Shown here: in pieces, positions 14,900 to 22,185 of the stretch
Layout of the letters: each line of letters starts with the position of its first letter
How positions within the stretch are numbered: the first letter of the stretch is position 1
Source of the DNA: Acidimicrobiales bacterium
Lineage (GTDB): Bacteria > Actinomycetota > Acidimicrobiia > Acidimicrobiales > Aldehydirespiratoraceae
Length of the DNA stretch: 64,000 nucleotides
Direction of reading: 5' to 3'
NCBI GenBank assembly: GCA_029263175.1
Contig: JAJCXZ010000111.1
Span: 19,463 to 83,462 of the forward strand
Position numbers and translations under genes: made by a program
Notes under the pieces: generated by a model
Databases searched by the model: none
Told to the model about the DNA's origin: nothing
The model's input: the letters and a program-made list of their open reading frames with translations, nothing else

Positions 14900-16135
14900 G
14901 TGGCATTGCTCGTTCAGAAGTTCGGCGGCACCTCCGTCGGGGACCCAGGTCGCATACGTGAAGTAGCCGATCATGTCGCTCGCTGTCGCAAGCGTGGCGA
15001 CCAGATCGTGCTCGTCGTTTCGGCCATGGGCAAGGAGACCGACGAGCTTCTTCGGCTCGCCGGTGAGGTCTCCTCGGCCAAACCCGGGCGTGAGATGGAC
15101 ATGCTCGTTACCGGCGGTGAACGAAAGGCATGCGCGCTGGTCTCGATGGCTCTGCATGAGCTCGGTATCGAGTCCGATTCGTTCACAGGGAGTCAGGCCG
15201 GGTTCCTCACTGACACCAGCCATCGCAACGCCAAGATCCTCAACGTCAACCCCTACCGCATCAGGGCCGCAATCGAAGCCGGCCGGGTACCCGTCGTCGG
15301 CGGCAGCCAGGGGGTCTCGAGCGACAACGACGTCACGTTCTTCGGTCGTGGCGGCTCCGACACCACCGCCGTCGCGCTTGCCCACGCACTCGACGCTGAT
15401 GCGTGTGAGCTCTACACCGATGTCCCCGGTGTCTTCACCACTGATCCTCGTGTCGTGGCCGATGCCCGCAAGATGGATCAGATCTCTTTCGACGAGTTGC
15501 TCGAGATGACTGCCACTGGCTGCCCCAAGCCGGCGATGCGTTCGGTTGAGCTTGCTCGCAGCTTCGGCGTGAAACTTCACGTTCGCAGCGCTTTCAGCTG
15601 GGTGCCTGGCACCTGGGTCACTCAGGAGGAATCCATGGAACGCGCCATCATCTCGGCAGTCACCCACGACACCAGCGAGGCAAAGATGACCGTCTCCGGC
15701 GTCTCTGACCGTCCGGGTGTGGCGGCGCAGCTCTTCCGCAGTCTGGCCACCGCCAAGGTCAATGTCGACATGATCGTGCAGAACGTGTCGGCCGAGGGTC
15801 ACACCGACATCAGTTTCACATTGCCGCACGAGCAAATCGATGCCGCAACGTCGACCGTCGACGCGCTGCTCGAGGCACTCGGAGCCACGGGCAACGTCGC
15901 TGACACCGATATCGCTCGTGTGAGCCTGATCGGCGCGGGCATGCAGACCAACCCGGGCGTGGCCGCCACGATGTTCGAGACGATGTCGGATGCCGGCATC
16001 AACATCGAAATGATCTCGACATCGGCGATTCGCATCTCATGTGTGGTGCGAGAAGCGCAGGCGGAGGCGGCCGTAGCCGCACTCCACACTGCGTTCCAGC
16101 TCGATCGCCCCGCCGCTGAGCGAGACGATCTCTAA
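14900..16135 (+). CDS. lysC: Aspartate kinase
   Basis: A 411-aa aspartokinase that phosphorylates aspartate at the start of the lysine, threonine and methionine pathways. The kinase signature is LVQKFGGTSVGDPGRI; GRGGSDTTAVALAHAL and ELYTDVPGVFTTDPR follow. Two C-terminal ACT domains (about residues 260-330 and 340-405) bind feedback amino acids. The GTG at 14900 is chosen (TACGAT, 8-base spacer; homologues begin MALLVQKFGG). The longer frame from 14762 overlaps the M20 peptidase. An internal start gives a beta subunit. Confidence 0.96.
   Translation: MALLVQKFGGTSVGDPGRIREVADHVARCRKRGDQIVLVVSAMGKETDELLRLAGEVSSAKPGREMDMLVTGGERKACALVSMALHELGIESDSFTGSQAGFLTDTSHRNAKILNVNPYRIRAAIEAGRVPVVGGSQGVSSDNDVTFFGRGGSDTTAVALAHALDADACELYTDVPGVFTTDPRVVADARKMDQISFDELLEMTATGCPKPAMRSVELARSFGVKLHVRSAFSWVPGTWVTQEESMERAIISAVTHDTSEAKMTVSGVSDRPGVAAQLFRSLATAKVNVDMIVQNVSAEGHTDISFTLPHEQIDAATSTVDALLEALGATGNVADTDIARVSLIGAGMQTNPGVAATMFETMSDAGINIEMISTSAIRISCVVREAQAEAAVAALHTAFQLDRPAAERDDL
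15635..16135 (+). CDS. lysC: Aspartate kinase beta subunit (internal start within lysC)
   Basis: In-frame ATG at codon 246 of lysC, preceded by AGGAGGAATCC, one of the best ribosome sites in the window. It would give a 166-aa protein (MERAIISAVTHDTSEAKM) containing only the two ACT domains. Corynebacterium and Bacillus aspartokinases make just such a beta subunit from an internal start, forming alpha2-beta2 enzymes controlled by lysine and threonine. The heterotetramer here is inferred from that precedent. Confidence 0.6.
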   Translation: MERAIISAVTHDTSEAKMTVSGVSDRPGVAAQLFRSLATAKVNVDMIVQNVSAEGHTDISFTLPHEQIDAATSTVDALLEALGATGNVADTDIARVSLIGAGMQTNPGVAATMFETMSDAGINIEMISTSAIRISCVVREAQAEAAVAALHTAFQLDRPAAERDDL

Positions 16136-16138
16136 CTC

Positions 16139-17659
16139 TTAGGTGTCGAGGTTCTCGACGCAGGAGCCCCACTGCTCTTCGCTGGCGAGGCCGCCACAGA
16201 GGCTGCCGAAGCTCTCGTACTCCGAGTCGACCGGCGAGATCTGGTACAACTCGTCGCAGGCGTAGAGGTTGCCATCGGCACAATCGTCATAGACGCCATC
16301 CAGGTACGGGTCGTCGCCGTAGTTCATGGCCGGAGGGACACACGCGCCGAAGGTCGGGTCCTCCAATCCGCCACATGTACTGCCGAACGACTCGTAGTCG
16401 CTGCCAACCGGTGAGATCCAGTAGAGGTCGTCGCAGGCGGCCAGGTTGCCCACCGCGCAATCGTCCCAGATCAGGTCGAGTTCAGCGTCGTCGCCGTAGC
16501 CGCTGGCTGAACTGTTGCTCAGCTCACCGAGTTCGACCTCGCAGTCATGGAGACCGTCCTCGAAGTACCAGGCGCAGGTGGCGCCGAAATCTTCATAAAT
16601 ACTGTCGATCGGGGAGACGAGCCAGAGTTCATCGCACGCCGCGAAGTCCCAATTGGCGCACGCGTCCCACAAGATGTCGAGATCAGGGTCATCGCCATAG
16701 TCGAAGGGTCCGCTGAGGGTGGATTCGGCGCAGGAACTGGGGCCTTCGGTGTAGCGGAAGCCGCAGGTGTCGCCGTAGTCCTCGTATTCGCTGCCGATGG
16801 GGGATTCCCAGTACAGATCGTCACACGCAACGCCGTCACCGTCTGCGCACGCGTCCCAGAGACCGTCGAGATATGCGTCGTCGCCGTAGAACATTGCGTC
16901 GCCGGTCGGTGTTCCCACGGCGCCGCCGATGGCTTCCTCGCATGAGAAGGCGCCGTCCTTGATTCGGTCGCCGCAGGTATTGCCGTAGTCCTCGTATTCG
17001 CTGCCGACCGGGGAGACCCAGTACAGCTCGTCGCAGGCGGCGCCGTCGCCGCCACCACAGGCGTCCCACAAGGCATCGAGATCGGCGTCGTCGCCGTAGG
17101 CGCCGCCGTCGAAGTTGCTCGGCTCGCGGAACTCATCAAACGAGAAGGAGTCGGCATCGAAGAGCTCGTCCATGCAGCTGAAGATGACGTTCATCATCTC
17201 CGGCGACATGAGTTCGTCGATGTCGTCGCCGGCCCGCAGGAGCTGGCCCAGGTCGATGTCTTCGTCTTGAATGGCGTCGACAACGCACAACGCGCCCGCT
17301 TCGGAGGCGCCCTCCGACATCATTCCTTCGACCATGCCCCGCTCGAGCGCGGACACGTCGTCGAGGCTCCTCGAGCCGGCCGTGGCGTCGGTGTTCGAAT
17401 CGTCGCCGGAATCGCCTGACGTGACGCCGCTGCAGCCCGCCGCGATCTGGTCTCGGGTCGCAGCATCCTCGTCGCTCAGATCGTCGGACTGGAGCACTTC
17501 GCTGATGTCGAGACCGGCAGCATCGTAAGCATCCTCGTAGCAGCTGGCTTCGTCGGCGGAGAAGCCGAGGGCCTCCAGCGCCGACGTGCTGTCGCCGTCG
17601 CTTCCGCAGCTTGACGCCACGATGAGAAATGCTGCCAGCAATGCGAGCAGTTGCTTCAT
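16139..17659 (-). CDS. Lipoprotein with five acidic Cys-rich repeats
   Basis: A 506-aa exported lipoprotein (lipobox IVASSC). After an acidic linker there are five tandem repeats of about 55 residues. Each starts YGDD, then LD-x-LWD-x-C, ACD-x-LY, a SP-x-x-S-x-YE segment, G-x-x-C and a final Cys, giving four cysteines per repeat that could form two disulfides. The protein is extremely acidic. Repeats of this kind occur in actinobacterial surface and kinase-linked proteins; no function is established. Its stop faces lysC with 3 bases between. AGAGGA is the likely ribosome site. Confidence 0.85.
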   Translation of the reverse strand: MKQLLALLAAFLIVASSCGSDGDSTSALEALGFSADEASCYEDAYDAAGLDISEVLQSDDLSDEDAATRDQIAAGCSGVTSGDSGDDSNTDATAGSRSLDDVSALERGMVEGMMSEGASEAGALCVVDAIQDEDIDLGQLLRAGDDIDELMSPEMMNVIFSCMDELFDADSFSFDEFREPSNFDGGAYGDDADLDALWDACGGGDGAACDELYWVSPVGSEYEDYGNTCGDRIKDGAFSCEEAIGGAVGTPTGDAMFYGDDAYLDGLWDACADGDGVACDDLYWESPIGSEYEDYGDTCGFRYTEGPSSCAESTLSGPFDYGDDPDLDILWDACANWDFAACDELWLVSPIDSIYEDFGATCAWYFEDGLHDCEVELGELSNSSASGYGDDAELDLIWDDCAVGNLAACDDLYWISPVGSDYESFGSTCGGLEDPTFGACVPPAMNYGDDPYLDGVYDDCADGNLYACDELYQISPVDSEYESFGSLCGGLASEEQWGSCVENLDT

Positions 17660-17768
17660 GATGAGTGTCCTCTCAGGATTTTCGCCCTATCCCGAAGGCA
17701 ATCGGCAATCTAGATCCGATCCTGAACATTCCGCGCGCACCGTGGCGATCTGTAATCGCGCTGCAACA

Positions 17769-18938
17769 TCAGGCGCGGAGGAAGGATCTCGGTGAGCGAC
17801 GGCGCATCTCTGTCGCGGCGGGGGTCGACCGGCGTTGCAGGACCCGGTCGTAGAGCATCGAGGTCTGAAGCGCGACCTCGGACCAGCTCGGGATGAAGAC
17901 GTCCGGGCGGGTCTCCGCACAGGCATCGCGCACCGCAGTGGCGAGGCGTCGGGGATGAACGTCCACCGGAGTGAGGGCAACCGAACCGCCGGTCTGACGG
18001 CCAACATCGACATGAGCAGGAATCGCCGAAGCGAGCACCCGCGTACTCGCGGCCAAAGCTTCGAGCAACATGATTCCGTGGGACTCGTGTGTCGACATCG
18101 ACACCAGACACGAGGCGGTCCGGAAGAGAGAGGCCAGGGTGTCATCGGGCACCCGGCCGAGAAGATGCACGTCCGTCTCGAGTTCGAGATCCTTCACCAT
18201 TTGCCCGAGATGTTCACGCGCGGGGCCATTGCCGGTGACCTTGAGGACATAGTCGTCCTTCAGGTATGGCATCGCCGACACGAGGCGGTCCACCTGCTCG
18301 TGGTGGTCGAGTTGCCCTGCGGCCAGGAGAATTCGACGTCCGTCGACCTCCTTGCTCAATGGTGCAGAACGAAGCCGGTCGACATCGACACCATTGGAGA
18401 TGACGTCGGTCTTGCCGAAGGCGTTGGGGAAGGTGCGAACAACATGCTCGGACTCCGCGCCACTCACACAGATCACCCGGTCAGCCCGGTCGATCACCCG
18501 TCCTCCAACGGCGCGATACGGGAGCTGAATGAGGTTGCGGAGTCGGGAGTCGCTCGATCCATGGAAGTGCGGTGTGTAGATGAACGGTCCGCGCCAGACG
18601 GTGGCCGTCAGCACGGCTGGGGTGTGGTGGTAGCTGTGCGCGTGCACCAGGTCGTATCGCGGGTTGGTGGACCGGCCTGCTCTGGCCAGATGCCCACCCA
18701 ACGCCGTCGACACGGCGAAATGCTTGCTCTTCGTCACCAGCGGGAACCGGTGGATCTCGATCCCGTCGAACATTTCGTGAGCCGGCTCATCATCGCAGTG
18801 GTCATGGGTGAGGACGGTCACGCTATGGCCTGCGGCCACGAGTTCTCGGCTGAGGCGGTCGATGTGGGTCTCGACGCCGCCCGTCGAGGGGGCGAAGCGG
18901 TTGACCGCAAAGGCAACTCGGAGCTTGTCGTTCATCAT
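17769..18938 (-). CDS. GT4-family glycosyltransferase
   Basis: A 389-aa GT-B glycosyltransferase. The N-terminal acceptor domain begins RVAFAVNRFAPSTGGVETHI (GG loop). The C-terminal donor domain has ILLAAGQLDHHEQVDRLV and the E-x7-E element in STHESHGIMLLEALAAS. Retaining GT4 enzymes use nucleotide sugars to build lipids, polysaccharide or mycothiol-type pseudodisaccharides. MshA belongs to GT4, but no inositol-phosphate signature could be checked here. The start is one of two adjacent ATGs (18938/18935); upstream extension would be non-coding. Start confidence is moderate. Confidence 0.85.
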   Translation of the reverse strand: MMNDKLRVAFAVNRFAPSTGGVETHIDRLSRELVAAGHSVTVLTHDHCDDEPAHEMFDGIEIHRFPLVTKSKHFAVSTALGGHLARAGRSTNPRYDLVHAHSYHHTPAVLTATVWRGPFIYTPHFHGSSDSRLRNLIQLPYRAVGGRVIDRADRVICVSGAESEHVVRTFPNAFGKTDVISNGVDVDRLRSAPLSKEVDGRRILLAAGQLDHHEQVDRLVSAMPYLKDDYVLKVTGNGPAREHLGQMVKDLELETDVHLLGRVPDDTLASLFRTASCLVSMSTHESHGIMLLEALAASTRVLASAIPAHVDVGRQTGGSVALTPVDVHPRRLATAVRDACAETRPDVFIPSWSEVALQTSMLYDRVLQRRSTPAATEMRRRSPRSFLRA

Positions 18939-19219
18939 GTCGACCGCGCGCAGGCCACCTTGAGTTCCGTAACGGGGGCCGCGGCCCCGAGGGTGGAACC
19001 CGACGCGGTGCGAGTGACGCTCCCCATGTCCAGCAAGGTGCTCATGCCGCGAACGTCGGAGCGCCATGCGCGGCCCTTGACGGCAACCGTTCGTGCGGAC
19101 CCCGTGGAGGGGTCTTCGTCCTGGCGGCCCTAGGGTCCTCGGTCCCATGCCGAGTGGCGAAGAGACCCCACCGGTTGTGAGGCCGTTCTCGGCGCATCGG
19201 TCGCTGCTAGGTTCCGTCC

Positions 19220-19780
19220 ATGAGCCAGAACCTTCGCAACTACACCAAAGCCATCTACGGACTTGATGCAGTCGTGCAGCGGGTGCCTGATGATCAATGG
19301 GGTTCAGCGTCGAAATGCGACGGATGGTCAGTGCAGGACGTCGTGGCCCACGCTGCGGGGGTAATGGACGCAGTGGCCGCGATGGCTGAGACCGGCCAGG
19401 TCGCGTTCCCGCAGGACGCGGACGTGAGCGAGGGCGTGGTGGCGGCCTGGAACCGGTCCCGTGACAGGGTCCTCGGCGCGCTCGATAAGCCTGGTGCCGT
19501 CAACAAGGCCGGCGAGTACTGGTTCGGCCCGAGCACGATCGACAGCATCCTTGGATTCTCGCAGTACGACGGCATCGCCCACGCCTGGGACATCGCATCG
19601 GCGATCGGGATGGATGCATGTTCGTCCCAAGATCTCGCCGAAGCCGCGCTCGTCTCGCTTGACGGTTTGGGCGACGGGATGCGAGCGCTCGGCCTCATTG
19701 CTGATCCTGTCGAGGTCCCGCCCGACGCTGACGCCATGACGCGGTTCCTCGGCGCCACGGGCCGCAACCCCGATAGCTAG
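19220..19780 (+). CDS. TIGR03086-type / mycothiol-dependent maleylpyruvate isomerase-like protein
   Basis: A 186-aa DinB-fold protein of the maleylpyruvate isomerase N-terminal family. The start region NYTKAIYGLDAVVQRVPDDQWGS and the metal-site helix CDGWSVQDVVAHAAGVMDAV (His in VAHAA) are typical, with a second His in YDGIAHAWDIASAIG. Such proteins bind a divalent metal and are thought to use mycothiol, agreeing with mshC at 48 kb. Leaderless start (TAGGTT, 6-base spacer). The reaction is unknown. Confidence 0.85.
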   Translation: MSQNLRNYTKAIYGLDAVVQRVPDDQWGSASKCDGWSVQDVVAHAAGVMDAVAAMAETGQVAFPQDADVSEGVVAAWNRSRDRVLGALDKPGAVNKAGEYWFGPSTIDSILGFSQYDGIAHAWDIASAIGMDACSSQDLAEAALVSLDGLGDGMRALGLIADPVEVPPDADAMTRFLGATGRNPDS

Positions 19781-19822
19781 TCGGCGAAGCCTGGGTGGGC
19801 GTTGTCGCGACCGGAGCGAGAC

Positions 19823-20845
19823 CTAGATGTTGGTCAATGGGTGCGCCACGTCGACCAGGCCACGCTTCGGTAGGTCGATCTGTGGGCCCTGCGCCATCGG
19901 GTACAACTCTGGCTCGCTGAGGCCGAGGGCGTGTGCTGCACCGTGATCCGATGTCTCGTTGCGGCGGCGATTGGCCAGGACGGAGGCGACCGAGATGAGC
20001 CCCATCCCGATCACACCGGCCAGCGCGGCCGGGCCCAAGAGGCGAGTGCTCACGGTCTGGACGGCTACCTCGGCAGCCCGGAAACCGCTGACCGCGCCGA
20101 CCACTTTCGGGAGAGCGATGGCTGCGAGTGCGGCGAGGAGGCCGGTGAGAAGAACCCAACGTCCGGTCCAGGCAAGAACACGGTCGTAGTGTGGGTGAAG
20201 GAGGCCGGCGAGAGGCAGAGCGAGCGAAACCAGAGTGGTGAAGAGCAGCATCCGCTCGAAACGAGAGACCGGACCGGTCAGGTCTGGCAGCGAGTCGGGC
20301 GTCGACTCGTACAACTGCCGGTCAGCGGGCAACATCTGGGCCAGCTGCGGTGACTCGGACTCGATCACCGACACCACGGCCCCGGTCATGGCGGTGAAGT
20401 CGATCGACGTGTCCGAGGAGTTCAACAGCATCTGATCGTGAGCGGTGACGATGATCGTCTCGAGCTCGGCTCGGAAACTCTCGTCGGCCAGGATGATCGG
20501 AGCGAGGCGCAGCGCTTCTTCGGTGACGTCAAGACCGATCGCCGTGGCCACCTGCGACATCTCGTCCCCGACAAGGCCCGACTCGATGGCTGAGGCGAGC
20601 TCCCGTTCGAGTTCTTGCTGTACGGCCGGGTCATCGAGCGTCTTGTCGACGGCCTCCACGATCGTGTCGGGGTTGGTGGCCACAAGGTGGATTCCACCGA
20701 GGAGGGCGGTGAGGGAGAGCGCGACGAGGCCGATGAGCGTCAGCAACCCGGCGAGGGTCCTGCGGACGCCCCGCACGGTCTTGGGAGCCTGGTGGCGCAG
20801 AGGTTGGGGGGCGTCGAGATAGACGCTGCCAGTCGGCTGATTCAT
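19823..20845 (-). CDS. Multi-pass membrane protein of unknown function
   Basis: A 340-aa membrane protein with one helix near residues 30-50, a long extracytoplasmic alpha-helical region of about 150 residues, then three helices and a cytoplasmic tail. The external segment (VDKTLDDPAVQQELERELASAI, and repeated pairs such as ADESFRAELETIIV) recalls putative integral membrane proteins of actinobacteria. The ATG at 20845 has GGAGG about 10 bases upstream. It faces the isomerase-like gene and is divergent from the next membrane protein. No function assigned. Confidence 0.7.
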   Translation of the reverse strand: MNQPTGSVYLDAPQPLRHQAPKTVRGVRRTLAGLLTLIGLVALSLTALLGGIHLVATNPDTIVEAVDKTLDDPAVQQELERELASAIESGLVGDEMSQVATAIGLDVTEEALRLAPIILADESFRAELETIIVTAHDQMLLNSSDTSIDFTAMTGAVVSVIESESPQLAQMLPADRQLYESTPDSLPDLTGPVSRFERMLLFTTLVSLALPLAGLLHPHYDRVLAWTGRWVLLTGLLAALAAIALPKVVGAVSGFRAAEVAVQTVSTRLLGPAALAGVIGMGLISVASVLANRRRNETSDHGAAHALGLSEPELYPMAQGPQIDLPKRGLVDVAHPLTNI

Positions 20846-21077
20846 CTCTCGTCCACCTCCCGTGTCGTGACTGTCCTGCAACCCGGTCAGACGACCGCGG
20901 CACTTCGCTTCAATGCATCGGACCGCGAGGCGCACGGGTGTAGCGGAACGTGGCCTCAGGGAGGGGGCCGGCAGACCCATATTGCCCGGCGGGCTGGGTC
21001 GGATGGCCCAGGTTCCAACGGTGAACACGGTTCGCCGGCGCTCTCCTCACCGGTCAGGCGTGGCTAACCTGGCTTTG

Positions 21078-22127
21078 ATGACGTCTGTTGCTGCACGCCC
21101 CACGGCCGCGCCGGTTCGAAACACCCGTTGGGTGCGGGGTCCGCTGTGGGACCTCGCGATGGCGTTCTCGTGGATTCCGTTCTCGGTTGCAGCGTTCGCC
21201 TTCGCGGGAAACGTCGATCGCATCGAGTGGCTTGTCGGGCTGACGCTGCTGTTCTCCGTGTCGCACCAGCCGCTCACGATGCCGCTTGTGTACGCCGACG
21301 CGCACGTCTACAAATCTCGTCCGCGGATCTACACCCTCACCCCGCCGATCATCGTTGTGCTGGTCCTGATCGGCCTCCAACTCGATCCCGTTGTCATCGC
21401 CGTGATCGCCGGCGTTTGGAACGCCGGCCACACTCTGCAGCAGCGTTACGGCATCGCGCGCATCTATGGCCGCAAGGTCGGGCAGGGTAGCGGCACGGTA
21501 GAGCACCGCTTGTTGTGGACGATGCTCATTCTGGCGTTGACCGCGGCGGCCGTCGACCCGGCAACCCCCAACCGAATCGCGGACGCGGGGCTCGGCGGAA
21601 GGAACCAGCAAGGACTCGCGATCCTGACCGACGCCGCTCCGGTGGCGAGAATCCTGCTGCCGTTCCTGATCGCCTATGCACTCTTCCTGCTCGTGCAATG
21701 GGCCCGCCAGGAGCTCACCTCAGAACAGGTGAATCCGGCAAAGTGGCTCTACCTCGGATCGACAACGGCGCTGATCGGGCTCACCATCGTGTCGCCGATC
21801 GCCGGGTTCGTCGGTTATGTCGGCTCGCACGCCGCCGAGTACTACCTGATCGTGCACAACCATCTCGGCGATCGGTACCCCGACGAGGTCACCGATGGCG
21901 GCGCGCCTCTCGGCAAGGCCGTGCGCAGTCGGCTTGGCCCGTTCGGACTCATGGCGATCTACGCGCTGGTCGTTTGGGGTCTCATCCTGGGGATCCTGCA
22001 ATGGGGCACCTACGAGATCTACGCCTTCATCTTCCTTACCTTGGGCGCCATGCATCTCTTCTACGACGGCCTCATCTGGAAGTTGCGTCGCCCCGAGGTT
22101 GCCCGCGGGTTTCAGATCGATTTATGA
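21078..22127 (+). CDS. Polytopic membrane protein with conserved His motifs, family not recognised
   Basis: A 349-aa protein with about eight hydrophobic helices. Scattered histidines sit in or near helix ends: VSHQPLTMPLVYADAHVY, WNAGHTLQQRYGIARIYGRK, GSHAAEYYLIVHNHLGDRYP and MHLFYDGLIWKLRRPEV. This pattern looks like a membrane metal or haem site, as in membrane desaturase- or carotene-oxygenase-like proteins, but I cannot place the family. The ATG at 21078 has TAACCT with a 7-base spacer. GH3 glucosidase follows in the same direction 58 bases later with its own -10. Confidence 0.75.
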   Translation: MTSVAARPTAAPVRNTRWVRGPLWDLAMAFSWIPFSVAAFAFAGNVDRIEWLVGLTLLFSVSHQPLTMPLVYADAHVYKSRPRIYTLTPPIIVVLVLIGLQLDPVVIAVIAGVWNAGHTLQQRYGIARIYGRKVGQGSGTVEHRLLWTMLILALTAAAVDPATPNRIADAGLGGRNQQGLAILTDAAPVARILLPFLIAYALFLLVQWARQELTSEQVNPAKWLYLGSTTALIGLTIVSPIAGFVGYVGSHAAEYYLIVHNHLGDRYPDEVTDGGAPLGKAVRSRLGPFGLMAIYALVVWGLILGILQWGTYEIYAFIFLTLGAMHLFYDGLIWKLRRPEVARGFQIDL

Positions 22128-22185
22128 CGCTGCGATCACGCTGAAGCTCGGGGGCAGCGCTTTCGTTCCGCTCGCATAGGATCCC

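Noticed and set aside
14885..15835. 316-codon ORF antisense to lysC
   Set aside because: lysC is certain from its kinase and ACT motifs; the antisense frame is only a by-product of its codon bias.
19098..19114. GACCCC-GTGGA-GGGGTC hairpin between divergent genes
   Set aside because: Six-base stem without a T-tract in a promoter gap; could be a leader element, but too weak to call.
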